A DNA stretch of 64,000 nucleotides from Phenylobacterium sp. (GTDB taxonomy: Bacteria; Pseudomonadota; Alphaproteobacteria; Caulobacterales; Caulobacteraceae), in the NCBI RefSeq assembly GCF_030680185.1, contig NZ_JAUXVZ010000056.1:41812-105811 (forward strand), read 5' to 3'. The position numbers and the translations under genes were made by a program. The number at the start of each line of letters is the position of its first letter. Positions within the stretch are counted from its first letter, which is position 1. Below the pieces are notes generated by a model, which saw only the letters and a program-made list of their open reading frames with translations, ran no database searches and had not been told where the DNA came from. Shown piece after piece: positions 26,570 to 34,859 of this stretch.

Positions 26570-26643
26570 CATGCCGCGAACACCTGCTCGGCCGTGGGCG
26601 AACGCAGGCGATTGCGGGCGCAGTGGAAGAGGAGGTTGGTCAC
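26566..26643 (-). pseudogene. Truncated duplicate of phosphatase 5' end
   Basis: 26566-26643 repeats 25849-25926 with only a handful of substitutions. Translated from GTG 26643 it gives TNLLFHCARNRLRSPTAEQ and continues VFAAWP, preserving the CX5RS P-loop. The homology then stops exactly at the end of the inverted-repeat element, so the rest of the gene is missing. The remnant's GTG start corresponds to the CTG of the full copy. Confidence 0.75.
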
Positions 26644-26685
26644 CGGGCGCAACTGTTCCATTGTTCGTCAGCAAGCGAGACACAA

Positions 26686-27741
26686 ATGAACCGAACACCA
26701 GCTTGGTATAAGTTTCACAACAGCCGGTTCACCCAATCGTGGCTGTCTGGCCAGATACGTATCAGCAGCCTCGACTACTTTGCCTATCGGGAATGGCCGG
26801 GCGGAGATGATCAGATTGGAGATCGGCTCGAAGCTGGCGCGCAGATGGTCGCTGCAGAGCCTCTTGTTTGGCAGGCGGATACCGCCCCCCCAAATACGGC
26901 GTGGCTTCGCCAACAGAACATCGTCGTTCACGACGGAGGGGGCATCAACCTACGGATTGAAGCACCGACTATAATATTGGCGGATGACCCTGCCCACATC
27001 CTTTGCTTGGCTGAGGGCGACTTTTCGACCTGCAGTGAGTACTGGCTGGCGGAAGGATATGATGCAGCGGTCGAAATTCTGGACGTTCCAGCGTTTGCGT
27101 ACGCACTCTGGAGAGAGGGATTCACCAAGCGAGGCACGCCGTTGAGGGATCTCTTTGGCGAACCAAAATTCGACTGGGTAACCTACGGCGACAAACGCGT
27201 TGATCTCTCAGAATCACGCCTACCCATCCGGGGCCCGTTCATGAAGCCCGACCGGCTAGCCGCTCAGGCTGAGTATCGCATCTGCTGGCCACAATTGGAT
27301 CCCCGGGTGCGAGACCAACTGGATGTAGTTCTCCCGCGCCCTGAGCGGTTCATTTCCCGGAGGCTCGATGGACCAGTTGCTGACCGTCCCGAACCCCAGA
27401 CAGCGCAGCCCACCTTGGCTGAAGCAACTAATTTGTTGTTAGCCAGGCACGAAGCTTGGGAACGGGATCGCCCCGCGAAGCGCCCCCCGTTTTCCCCTCG
27501 TGAAGCAAGCGATTCGCCAGACCTTGTAATGGCGTGGTTTGAGGAGCTCTCGCGACAAGCTCGGGAAGGAAACCAGCTTTTTGAGCAGGATGCCAAGCGA
27601 CTGATCTGGCGATGGCGGTTAGAAAGCGGTCGCCGCTTCAACTTGGCGGGGCCCTACGATGAAGGCGGGGCCACGATGCTCTATCTGAAGATGCTCGCAG
27701 GCACATATCCTAGCGCTGAGATGGTCGACATACTCGAATAG
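26686..27741 (+). CDS. Hypothetical protein of foreign-looking composition
   Basis: 351 residues from ATG 26686. I do not recognise the family with confidence. The N-terminus (WYKFHNSRFTQSWLSGQIR, then ISSLDYFAYRE and DQIGDRLEAGAQ), followed by ILCLAEGDFSTCSEYWLAEG and YDAAVEILD, resembles uncharacterised proteins of the DUF2971-like type sometimes found in defence or island regions. This is a weak impression. Its bases are visibly richer in A/T, with codons such as ATA and TTA that are rare in neighbours. It stands alone between a truncated gene and pccB, with which it is convergent (seven bases apart). Probably acquired. Confidence 0.7.
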   Translation: MNRTPAWYKFHNSRFTQSWLSGQIRISSLDYFAYREWPGGDDQIGDRLEAGAQMVAAEPLVWQADTAPPNTAWLRQQNIVVHDGGGINLRIEAPTIILADDPAHILCLAEGDFSTCSEYWLAEGYDAAVEILDVPAFAYALWREGFTKRGTPLRDLFGEPKFDWVTYGDKRVDLSESRLPIRGPFMKPDRLAAQAEYRICWPQLDPRVRDQLDVVLPRPERFISRRLDGPVADRPEPQTAQPTLAEATNLLLARHEAWERDRPAKRPPFSPREASDSPDLVMAWFEELSRQAREGNQLFEQDAKRLIWRWRLESGRRFNLAGPYDEGGATMLYLKMLAGTYPSAEMVDILE

Positions 27742-27748
27742 CGCCAGC

Positions 27749-29281
27749 CTACAACGGAATATTATCGTGCTTCTTCCACGGGTTGGTCTGCGACTTGTTC
27801 TTCAGCGTCCGTAGCGCCTTGATCAGCCGCCGCCTTGTCCCGTGCGGCATGATCACATCGTCAATGTATCCCAGCGACGCCGCCACGAACGGGTTGGCGA
27901 AGCGTTCCTTGTACTCGGCCTCGCGCGCCGCCAGCGCTTCCGGGTCGCCGGCCTCCTTGCGGAAGATGATCTCGACCGCGCCCTTGGCCCCCATGACGGC
28001 GATCTCGGCGCTGGGCCAGGCGTAGTTGACGTCGCCGCGCAGGTGTTTGGAGCTCATCACATCATAGGCGCCGCCATAGGCCTTGCGGGTGATCACCGTC
28101 AGCTTGGGCACGGTGGCCTCGGCATAGGCGAACAACAGCTTGGCCCCGTGCTTGATCAGGCCGCCATATTCCTGGCGGGTGCCGGGCATGAAGCCGGGCA
28201 CGTCGACGAAGGTGACCAGCGGGATGTCGAAGGCGTCGCAGAAGCGCACGAAACGCGCGGCCTTGCGGCTGGAGTCGATGTCCAGCACCCCGGCCAGCAC
28301 CTGCGGCTGGTTGGCGACGACGCCGACGGTCTGGCCGTCGAGGCGGCCGAAGCCGGTGACGATGTTCTTGGCGAAGTCCGGGCCGATCTCGAAGAATTCG
28401 GCCTCGTCGACCGTCTTGAGGATCAGCTCCTTGATGTCATAGGGCTGGTTCGGATTGGCCGGGACCAGGGTGTCGAGGCTGGCCTCGTCGCGCTCGGGAT
28501 CGTCGTAGCTGTCGCGCACCGGCGGCTTTTCGCGGTTCGACAGCGGCAGGAAGCCGATCAGGCGGCGCACCTCGCTGAGGGCCTCCAGATCGTTCTCGAA
28601 GGCGCCGTCGGCGACGCCGGACTTCTGGGAGTGAACCCGCGCCCCGCCGAGGTCCTCGTGGGTGACCACCTCATTGGTGACCGTCTTCACCACGTCGGGG
28701 CCGGTGACGTACATGTAGGACGTGTCCTTCACCATGAAGATGAAGTCGGTGATGGCCGGGGAATAGACGTCGCCGCCGGCGCAGGGGCCCATGATGACGC
28801 TGATCTGGGGGATGACGCCCGAGGCCAGGGTGTTCTGCAGGAAGATGTCGGCATAGCCGGCGAGGGATTCGACGCCCTCCTGGATGCGGGCACCGCCGGC
28901 GTCGAACAGGCCGATGATCGGGGCGCCATTGGTCAGGGCCATGGTCTGGATCTTGACGATCTTGGCCGCGTGCGCCCCCGAGAGCGAACCGCCGAAGACG
29001 GTGAAATCCTTGGAGAAGACATAGACCAGACGGCCGCCGATGGTGCCGCGGCCGGTGACCACGCCGTCGCCGGGGACGCGCTGCTTCTCCATGCCGAAAT
29101 CGTGCGAGCGGTGCTCGACGAACATGTCGGTCTCCTCGAACGAGCCCTCGTCGAGCAGCACGGCGATACGCTCGCGCGCGGTCAGCTTGCCCTTGGCGTG
29201 CTGATTGGCGATGCGTTTCTCGCCGCCACCGAGGCGGGCCCCGGCGCGACGCGCTTCGAGCTGTTCGAGGATGTCTTTCAT
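27749..29281 (-). CDS. pccB: Propionyl-CoA carboxylase beta subunit (carboxyltransferase)
   Basis: 510 residues with both crotonase-like halves: [16 protein letters not shown] near the start, the acyl-CoA oxyanion site [20 protein letters not shown], and the biotin-side [26 protein letters not shown]. It ends [11 protein letters not shown] as PccB proteins do. It carboxylates propionyl-CoA to methylmalonyl-CoA with a biotin-carrying alpha subunit encoded elsewhere. The ATG follows GGAGACTCCC. Downstream is the foreign-looking gene; upstream is a palindromic repeat. Confidence 0.95.
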   Translation of the reverse strand: MKDILEQLEARRAGARLGGGEKRIANQHAKGKLTARERIAVLLDEGSFEETDMFVEHRSHDFGMEKQRVPGDGVVTGRGTIGGRLVYVFSKDFTVFGGSLSGAHAAKIVKIQTMALTNGAPIIGLFDAGGARIQEGVESLAGYADIFLQNTLASGVIPQISVIMGPCAGGDVYSPAITDFIFMVKDTSYMYVTGPDVVKTVTNEVVTHEDLGGARVHSQKSGVADGAFENDLEALSEVRRLIGFLPLSNREKPPVRDSYDDPERDEASLDTLVPANPNQPYDIKELILKTVDEAEFFEIGPDFAKNIVTGFGRLDGQTVGVVANQPQVLAGVLDIDSSRKAARFVRFCDAFDIPLVTFVDVPGFMPGTRQEYGGLIKHGAKLLFAYAEATVPKLTVITRKAYGGAYDVMSSKHLRGDVNYAWPSAEIAVMGAKGAVEIIFRKEAGDPEALAAREAEYKERFANPFVAASLGYIDDVIMPHGTRRRLIKALRTLKNKSQTNPWKKHDNIPL

Positions 29282-29332
29282 GGGAGTCTCCTTGAGCGGG
29301 AGGCTTAAGGAGGGCCGGAGGCGGTGGCAAGC

Positions 29333-29443
29333 GCCCCCTCCACCATGCTTCGCATGGTCCCCCTCCCCCGTCGGGGAGGAATGGCGGCGGCAAGTCCTCC
29401 CCCAACGGGGGAGGGGGACCGCCGGAACGGCGGTGGAGGGGGC
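29333..29443. repeat. GC-rich palindromic intergenic repeat (copy 2)
   Basis: Outer inverted repeat GCCCCCTCCACC (29333-29344) and GGTGGAGGGGGC (29432-29443). Internal hairpins are CCATGCTTCGCATGG and a CCTCCCC...GGGGAGG pair. Same family as the copies near 25.4 and 31.8 kb. It fills the gap between pccB and the regulator gene. Confidence 0.85.
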
Positions 29444-29446
29444 CGC

Positions 29447-29773
29447 CTACCCCGAGAACCCCTGCCCGAGCGGTTCGGGGGCGGTCATCGTCGCCAGCCG
29501 CTGCAGTTCGGCGACATGGGCGGCGAAGGCGGTGCCACCGGCGGCGGTGAGGGTCAGCCAGGTGCGCTGGCGACCGTCGAGCGCGGCCTTGCGCAGCCGG
29601 ACATAGCCGGCGTCTTCCAGCTGTTTCAGATGTTTGGACATCACCGAGTCCGAGACGGCGATGGCGTCGCGGACCATGGCGAACTCGGCCTCGTCGGTGG
29701 CCGAGAGGATGGCGCAGATCTGCAACCGGCCGGGGGCGTGGATGACGGGGTCGAACTGCGGGACGCGGCTCAT
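29447..29773 (-). CDS. Winged-helix transcriptional regulator
   Basis: 108 residues from ATG 29773, a compact ArsR/MarR-like winged helix: HAPGRLQICAILSATDEAEF, the recognition-helix region VSDSVMSKHLKQLEDAGYV, the wing RLRKAALDGRQRTWLTLT, and a C-terminal dimer helix. The start overlaps the stop of the membrane protein gene (ATGA), so both are made together. This regulator-plus-membrane-protein pairing is common, and autoregulation via the palindromes at 30225-30293 is likely. Confidence 0.87.
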   Translation of the reverse strand: MSRVPQFDPVIHAPGRLQICAILSATDEAEFAMVRDAIAVSDSVMSKHLKQLEDAGYVRLRKAALDGRQRTWLTLTAAGGTAFAAHVAELQRLATMTAPEPLGQGFSG

Positions 29774-30213
29774 CGGACGCCCATCTCGGCGCGATAGACC
29801 CGTCGCCACAGGCGCGAGGCGACGAGGGCGGCAACGAAGGTGATGGCGGCCAGCGGCAGCGGCACCCACCAGAGCTCAAGCTGACGTCCGGCGATCACGC
29901 TGAAGATGACCGCCACCAGGACGAGGCCGAGCCCGACGGAAACCCAGCGCGCCCGGGGCGGCTTGAGTCCGCTGATGAGGACCCCGGTGCGGTCGGCCCA
30001 GGTGCGCACCAGCAGCGCCAGCCCCACGATGCCGAAAACGGAGCCGAGCACGCCGATCGGGGACGGAAAGGCGTGCGCCCCGATCATCACCGCCGCCAGC
30101 GACGAATAGATCAGGTCGTAGGTCCAGGACTTTTCGTCGACTCGTCCGCCGACGGCGGTACGGGCGGCGCTGATCGAGGCGAGCGCCTCGGCGGGGGTCT
30201 GGTCTTCAGTCAT
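29770..30213 (-). CDS. Four-helix membrane protein paired with winged-helix regulator
   Basis: 147 residues: a cytoplasmic N-terminal helix (PAEALASISAARTAVGGRV) and about four transmembrane helices (~35-52, 54-70, 90-109, 115-134). I do not recognise a named family. The tight coupling to the regulator suggests it is what the regulator controls, or a sensor-like partner. No enzyme motif is visible. Confidence 0.75.
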   Translation of the reverse strand: MTEDQTPAEALASISAARTAVGGRVDEKSWTYDLIYSSLAAVMIGAHAFPSPIGVLGSVFGIVGLALLVRTWADRTGVLISGLKPPRARWVSVGLGLVLVAVIFSVIAGRQLELWWVPLPLAAITFVAALVASRLWRRVYRAEMGVR

Positions 30214-30224
30214 GGCGGCGCTCT

Positions 30225-30293
30225 CACTTTCTGGATTGGAAAGTGATCGGCACTTTCCACATCGTCAAGTGATTATTTTCCGCATTGGAAAGT
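30225..30293. promoter_or_regulatory. Palindromic operators upstream of regulator operon
   Basis: Site 1 (30225-30245) is a perfect palindrome, CACTTTC-N7-GAAAGTG, ending twelve bases before the membrane-protein ATG. Site 2 (30276-30293) is TTTTCCGCATTGGAAAGT, sharing the ATTGGAAAGT half. A further half-site CACTTTCC is at 30251-30258. The spacing and similarity suit an autoregulatory winged-helix dimer. Confidence 0.65.
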
Positions 30294-30300
30294 CAACAAC

Positions 30301-30348
30301 CCCTCCACCCCGCTACGCGGGGTCCCCCTCCCCCGACGGGGGAGGAAC
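30301..30348. repeat. GC-rich palindromic repeat, single-hairpin copy (copy 3)
   Basis: CCCTCCACCCCGCTACGCGGGGTCCCCC-type core followed by CCCCCGACGGGGG. It overlaps the last codons of the ATP12 gene, which therefore ends in repeat-derived residues (PPPSGEGDPA). Confidence 0.75.
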
Positions 30349-31104
30349 AAGCGCCCGGAACCAGCGGTCGAGCAGGACGGCCTCGGCACGGCGGGCGGCG
30401 GTGCGCTCGGCGGCCTCGGCATCGGTGCCCCACTGGCGTTCCTGGAAGGCCTCGTCGAGGCGGCTCAGTTCGAAGGCGGTCTCCCCCGCCAGCGCCCCGC
30501 GCTGCACCGCCAGGGCCAGCACGGCCGATCCGAGCAGGGGCGTGGCCATGGCCAGGCCGGTCAGGGCGAAATCATCGAGCCGCAGGGCCAAGTCGGCGAC
30601 GCGGGCGATGGCGGCGGGGTCCTGCTGGCGGTGGACGATGCCCACGCAGGGCTCGAGCGTCACGCCCAGCTCCAGTGCGGCCCAGTCGCGCCACGGCGTC
30701 CAGTCGCGCGCCTGTTCCGTGGCCAGCGAGGTCGGGTGTTCGGCGAGGTAGCAGAGCAGGTCGGTGCCGGCGAAGGCGGCGATCTCTTCGGCCACGGCCT
30801 CACGCACCTGACTGACCCGGTCGATGGCGGTCGAGGCCAGACGGGTGGCGGGCATGGTCCCCGGATCGATGAACTCGCCCTGGGCGGCCCATTCTTCGGC
30901 GACCAGCCGCGCGGCGGCCCCGGTCGGCAGGCGCAGCTGGGCATGGGCCGGGGTCTTGGGCGTGCGCCCGTCGAGAGTGACGCTCCAGCCGCGCTCGCCC
31001 TCGACCACATCGACCGCCGTCCAGAAGCGTTTGAGGCGTTCCTCGGACTCGCGGAAACCCTTGCGGGCGGCGACATTGGGATCGAGGGGCGGGATGTGGC
31101 TCAT
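30313..31104 (-). CDS. ATP12 family F1-ATPase assembly chaperone
   Basis: 263 residues with ATP12 features: RFWTAVDVVEGERGWSVTLDGR, KTPAHAQLRLPTG, the LVAEEWAAQGEFIDP helix, ATDLLCY-like GTDLLCYLAEHP and WTPWRDWAALELG. In mitochondria ATP12 chaperones the F1 alpha subunit, and alphaproteobacteria keep the homologue. It is seven bases downstream of the HAD gene, in one operon. The C-terminus reads into a palindromic repeat, so the last ten residues are probably not conserved. Confidence 0.92.
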   Translation of the reverse strand: MSHIPPLDPNVAARKGFRESEERLKRFWTAVDVVEGERGWSVTLDGRTPKTPAHAQLRLPTGAAARLVAEEWAAQGEFIDPGTMPATRLASTAIDRVSQVREAVAEEIAAFAGTDLLCYLAEHPTSLATEQARDWTPWRDWAALELGVTLEPCVGIVHRQQDPAAIARVADLALRLDDFALTGLAMATPLLGSAVLALAVQRGALAGETAFELSRLDEAFQERQWGTDAEAAERTAARRAEAVLLDRWFRALVPPPSGEGDPA

Positions 31105-31111
31105 CAGGGTC

Positions 31112-31789
31112 TCAGGCGGCTCGGGTATGGGCGTCGAACCCGTCGAGGACGACGGTCAGTTCGGCGAAGCTCTGCGCCACGTGCCGGGCCCCGGCGGCGC
31201 GCTGTTCCTCGACCGTATGGAAACCCCAGGCCACACCGAGCGGCAGGACCCCGGCATTGACGGCCATGCGGACGTCATGGGTCGTGTCGCCGATCATGAT
31301 GGTCGTGGCCGGATCGGCGTCGCAGGCGGCCATGGCGGCGTGGAGCATGGCAGGGTCGGGCTTGCCCGGACCGTCCTCGGCGCAGTGAGACGAGATGAAC
31401 ATGTCGGCCCAGCCCTCGCGGGCCAGGTTGCGGGCCACGCCGCGCCGGTTCTGGCCGGTCGCCAGGGCCAGCCGCCAGCCGTCGCGGTGCAGCCGGCGCA
31501 GGGTGGTCATGGCCTCCGGATAGAGCGGCTCCTCATGGCCGGCATCGAACATGCGGCCGAAGCTGGCGCGGAAGCCGGCGATGAAACGGGCCAGGTCGGC
31601 GGGGCCGAGATCAGGCTCCAGCACCGCCATGCCATGCTCCAGCGTCAGGCCGACGATCTGGCGCACCCGGTCATAGTCCGGTTCCGGCAGGCCGAGGTCG
31701 CGCGCGGCCTCGCAGGCGGCGCGATGGATCGAGGCGCGGCTGTCGACGAGGGTGCCGTCGATATCGAACACGGCAAGGGGTCGGCTCAT
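31112..31789 (-). CDS. HAD-superfamily phosphatase (Gph-like, subfamily IA)
   Basis: 225 residues from ATG 31789, which follows GGGAGGACC. HAD motif I is FDIDGTLVDS, motif II lies in LALATGQNRR, motif III is GKPDPAMLH and motif IV is IMIGDTTHDVRMA. It resembles phosphoglycolate phosphatase or pyrophosphatase PpaX-like enzymes. The cap domain is small and helical. Operon partner of ATP12. Confidence 0.9.
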   Translation of the reverse strand: MSRPLAVFDIDGTLVDSRASIHRAACEAARDLGLPEPDYDRVRQIVGLTLEHGMAVLEPDLGPADLARFIAGFRASFGRMFDAGHEEPLYPEAMTTLRRLHRDGWRLALATGQNRRGVARNLAREGWADMFISSHCAEDGPGKPDPAMLHAAMAACDADPATTIMIGDTTHDVRMAVNAGVLPLGVAWGFHTVEEQRAAGARHVAQSFAELTVVLDGFDAHTRAA

Positions 31790-31794
31790 CCGGT

Positions 31795-31924
31795 CCTCCC
31801 CCATCGGGGGAGGTGGCATCGCGCGGCTTCGCGCGGTGACGGAGGGGGCCTGAACCGGGCGCTGGTGTCCGGGGCCGCCCCCTCCACCCCGCTTCGCGCG
31901 GTCCCCCTCCCCCGATGGGGGAGG
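31795..31924. repeat. GC-rich palindromic intergenic repeat (copy 4)
   Basis: CCTCCCCCATCGGGGGAGG (31795-31813) is matched by an inverted partner at 31906-31924. Between them are GCGCGG-CTTC-GCGCGGTGACGG and CCCTCCACCCCGCTTCGCGCGGTCC hairpins. It separates rluC from the HAD gene. Confidence 0.88.
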
Positions 31925-31931
31925 AATGCGG

Positions 31932-32966
31932 TCATCGCTGGCGTTTCACCCCTTCGAACGGATCGCGCTCATTGCCCTCGGCTTCGTCGAAGCCGAAATG
32001 GACCATGCCGGCGAGAATCTCGGGGCTCAGCGGGGCCTCGACCACCAGCATGCCGCCGGACGGGTGTTCCAGCTCGATGCGGCGGGCGTGCAGCTGCAAC
32101 TTCAGCGGGCCGGACAGCTCTTTCGACTTCTCATCCCCGTATTTGCCGTCGCCGAGGATCGGGTGACCGATGGCGGCCATATGGGCGCGCAGCTGGTGGG
32201 TCCGGCCGGTGAAGGGGCGAAGGGCCATCCAGCTGGCCCGGTGGGCGGCGCGGCTGATGGTGGCGAAGGCGGTCTCGGCCGTCTCGCCGCGCGGGTCCTT
32301 GCGGTCGGCGGGGCGCATCATCTCGAAATCGTTGATGCCGGTCTTCTTCAGCGGCATGTCGATCTGGCCGGCTTCCGGCTTGGGATTGCCGATGACGATG
32401 GCCCAATAGGTCTTCTTGGCCTGACGCCGGGCGAAGGCCCCGGCCAGACGTTTGGCCGCCTCGGGTCCCTTGCCGAGCAGCAGCACGCCGGAGGTGTCGC
32501 GGTCGAGACGGTGGACGAGGCGCGGGCGGTCCATCCCCTCCCCCCAGGCCGACAGCAGCCGGTCGACGTGGCGGCTGGTCTTGGTGCCGCCCTGGACGGC
32601 GAGGCCGTGCGGCTTGTTGATGGCGATGACCATGTCGTCCTCATAGAGGACCAGCGACTTGGCGAATTTGATGTCCTGGGCACTCAGCGTGTGGACATCG
32701 CCGGCCTGACGCGAGGTGTCGTCGGGGATCGGCGGCACGCGCACGGCGGCACCGGCGGTCAGCCGGCCCTCGGGCTTGATGCGGGCTCCGTCGACGCGGA
32801 TCTGGCCGCTGCGGGCCATCTTCTGCACCTGGATGTTGGACAAATGCGGCCAGCGCCGGCGGAACCAGCGATCCAGTCGGATGCCGTCTTCGGCCTCGGC
32901 CACATAGATGGTCAGGACCTCGCGCTTGGGGGCGTCGGGGGTTTCCCGGATGGGTTCGTCAGTCAA
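31932..32966 (-). CDS. rluC: 23S rRNA pseudouridine synthase RluC
   Basis: 344 residues from TTG 32966, which overlaps the crcB stop as TTGA. An N-terminal S4 domain (DRWFRRRWPHLSNIQVQKMARSGQIRVDG) is followed by the RluA-type catalytic domain with HRLDRDTSGVLLLG and GRTHQLRAHMAAIGHPILGD. It modifies uridines 955/2504/2580 of 23S rRNA in E. coli. Coupled to crcB. Confidence 0.93.
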   Translation of the reverse strand: MTDEPIRETPDAPKREVLTIYVAEAEDGIRLDRWFRRRWPHLSNIQVQKMARSGQIRVDGARIKPEGRLTAGAAVRVPPIPDDTSRQAGDVHTLSAQDIKFAKSLVLYEDDMVIAINKPHGLAVQGGTKTSRHVDRLLSAWGEGMDRPRLVHRLDRDTSGVLLLGKGPEAAKRLAGAFARRQAKKTYWAIVIGNPKPEAGQIDMPLKKTGINDFEMMRPADRKDPRGETAETAFATISRAAHRASWMALRPFTGRTHQLRAHMAAIGHPILGDGKYGDEKSKELSGPLKLQLHARRIELEHPSGGMLVVEAPLSPEILAGMVHFGFDEAEGNERDPFEGVKRQR

Positions 32967-33346
32967 GGGGCGGCTCCGAAGGCGCGGCGGGCGACCATCA
33001 GGCCGATAAACAGGGCGAGCACCGAAAGCGCCACCGAGGCGGCGACATAGCCCCCGGCCATGGCCAATTGACGGCGCTCGATCATCAAGGCCGTTTCCAG
33101 CGAAAAGGCCGAGAAGGTGGTGAAACCGCCCAGCAGGCCGATGGCGGCGAACAGGCGCAGGGACTCGCTGTTGGCTCCACCACGGAAGGCCAGCCAGCCG
33201 GCCAGCAGCCCCATGAGCAGGCCGCCGACGACATTGACCGTCAGCGTCGCCCAAGGCCAGCCGCTGGCGGGCAACACCCGTCCGACCCCGTAGCGGGCGA
33301 CAGCGCCGAGGGCACCCCCGGCTGCGACGATCAGAAAACGTGTCAT
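32963..33346 (-). CDS. crcB: Fluoride channel CrcB/Fluc
   Basis: 127 residues with four membrane helices, the conserved GGALGAVARYG near residue 10, WATLTVNVVGGLLMGLLAG, and the GGFTTFSAFSLE pore motif. It exports fluoride as a dual-topology dimer. I see no fluoride riboswitch in the 214-base gap upstream. Overlaps rluC by four bases. Confidence 0.95.
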   Translation of the reverse strand: MTRFLIVAAGGALGAVARYGVGRVLPASGWPWATLTVNVVGGLLMGLLAGWLAFRGGANSESLRLFAAIGLLGGFTTFSAFSLETALMIERRQLAMAGGYVAASVALSVLALFIGLMVARRAFGAAP

Positions 33347-33560
33347 GGTGCGGGGCTTATACTGGAGTTGGCGGCGAAGCGAAGACGTACCGGGAACGGA
33401 TCGGCCGGGGCGTCTGACTGAAACTTCACTTGCCCCGGACCCCGGTTAACGGTGTTACTGATCAGCGGCGCCGCTTCGCGCCCAGGGGGAACGCTGTCGG
33501 CCCGGCGGCGCGATCTGCCATAGTGTCGGGCTATAGTTTCAAAGGACCGCCGGAAGCGCC

Positions 33561-34775
33561 ATGTCGCACGACGATCACAACCACGGACACGAAGACACCA
33601 GCCACGGCGCGTCGCAAGACGACGGCCATGGCGGTCAGGGCGAGGACGCCCGGCTGCATGCCGCGCCCAACGCCCCGCCGCCCGGCGCCGCCCAGCGCGA
33701 GAATCGCGGCATTCCCTCGGCCACGCCGACACACCAGAGCGGCCCGTTGCGCGGCGCAGACGGCATCCTGCGGCCGATCCAGGACAGTGAGTATTTCTCG
33801 GAAGACCCTGCGGCGACCGAACGGGTCTCGGCCCACATCGACGAATATTTCAACCAGCCGCTGGATATCTTTCCGTTCTGGGAATCGGAGGGCAAGCCCG
33901 ACCGTTTCCACGTGCTGTACGCGCGCCAGATCGAGGAGCGGTTCCCGGTCGATGCCGATCTGAGGGCCAACATCTATCGCTATGGCCGGGGGGTGTTCGA
34001 CGCCCTGCGCATCCATGTCCTCATCAAACGGGTCAACCAGATCCTGGCCATGGCCGGCTTTGCCGCCCTCGCCCTGCTGGGCCCGACCTGGTTCAGCCAG
34101 TGGACCGGCACAGACGCCGCCGGCGCGGCCATCGCGGCCGGGGCCATGGTGGCGGTGCTGGGCCTCTACTGGGGCATCCAGCAGATCCTGTTCATCCAGT
34201 ACCGCTTCCGGCTGGAGAACGATTCCTACCAGCTGTCGCGCGAGATCGTGCAGCGCACCCGCGAACTGCAGAACCTGTTCACCAGCGGTCGCGCCATGGC
34301 CGACCAGGCGGAGACCCGCTACCAGCAGGACGGCAAGGCGTGGGGCCAGCGGGCCCTGTATCTGACGCGCCTGACCATGTGGCTGGGCGCGCGCATGGAA
34401 TACCTCGAGAAATACGTCCAGATGGAGCTGTGGCGGGTACGCCGTGAGCGCTACTGGATGCGCTGGCTGTCCCGGATCCTCACCCCGCTGGTGTTCGTCG
34501 GCGGCGTGGCCATCTTCGCCCTCCAGCCCGGCCTCGTCGGTCACGAAGTCGCCCTGCGCGGCCTGCAGGGGCTGGCCGTGGTGCTGTCGGCGATCGTCGG
34601 CCTGTTGTCGTATTTCCGCTGGCAGACCCCGACCTCGGCGGTGCAGGACAAGCTCGGCATCGAGAACTGGGTCCGTTACGCCTCGCTGGACGTCGATAAC
34701 GCCGTCGCCGACCAGGTGCGCCGCGACAAGGAACGTCTGGTCGAGTACCGGGCCCTGACGCGCGGCGGCAGATAG
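33561..34775 (+). CDS. Hypothetical membrane protein with His-rich N-terminus
   Basis: 404 residues, family not recognised. The first ~35 residues are very rich in His/Asp/Gly, a possible metal-binding tail. A soluble region follows, then two helical hairpins in the membrane (~159-177/187-207 and ~306-323/332-351) separated by a long amphipathic, coiled-coil-like stretch (NDSYQLSREIVQRTRELQN to MEYLEKYVQMELWRVRR). Its stop lies at the edge of the GGGATTA repeat. Confidence 0.8.
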   Translation: MSHDDHNHGHEDTSHGASQDDGHGGQGEDARLHAAPNAPPPGAAQRENRGIPSATPTHQSGPLRGADGILRPIQDSEYFSEDPAATERVSAHIDEYFNQPLDIFPFWESEGKPDRFHVLYARQIEERFPVDADLRANIYRYGRGVFDALRIHVLIKRVNQILAMAGFAALALLGPTWFSQWTGTDAAGAAIAAGAMVAVLGLYWGIQQILFIQYRFRLENDSYQLSREIVQRTRELQNLFTSGRAMADQAETRYQQDGKAWGQRALYLTRLTMWLGARMEYLEKYVQMELWRVRRERYWMRWLSRILTPLVFVGGVAIFALQPGLVGHEVALRGLQGLAVVLSAIVGLLSYFRWQTPTSAVQDKLGIENWVRYASLDVDNAVADQVRRDKERLVEYRALTRGGR

Positions 34776-34859
34776 GGATTAGGGATTAGGGATTAGGAGT
34801 GAGGGTTCGAGCTACGCTTCGGCCGAGTCAGGCCATTCCTCCCTAATCCCTAATCCCTC
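34773..34859. repeat. GGGATTA heptamer repeats in inverted arrangement
   Basis: Three tandem TAGGGAT units (34773-34797) face inverted CCCTAAT units (34840-34858). The stop codons of both convergent flanking genes (TAG at 34773-34775, and TAG on the minus strand at 34850-34852) are formed by the repeat. The two arms can pair into a long hairpin that could terminate both transcripts. Confidence 0.75.

Noticed and set aside
27842..29308. A 488-codon plus-strand frame opposite pccB
   Set aside because: Antisense shadow of a fully conserved carboxylase subunit.
25405..31924. Repeated palindromes as a CRISPR array
   Set aside because: The repeats are scattered between genes, inverted, and without regular spacers or cas genes.
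33347..33560. Fluoride riboswitch upstream of crcB
   Set aside because: I could not find the pseudoknot and conserved loop sequences in the gap.
34773..34859. Telomere-like GGGATTA repeat as a sign of a linear replicon end
   Set aside because: Only a few units, internal to the sequence and inverted; simple repeat and hairpin explain it.
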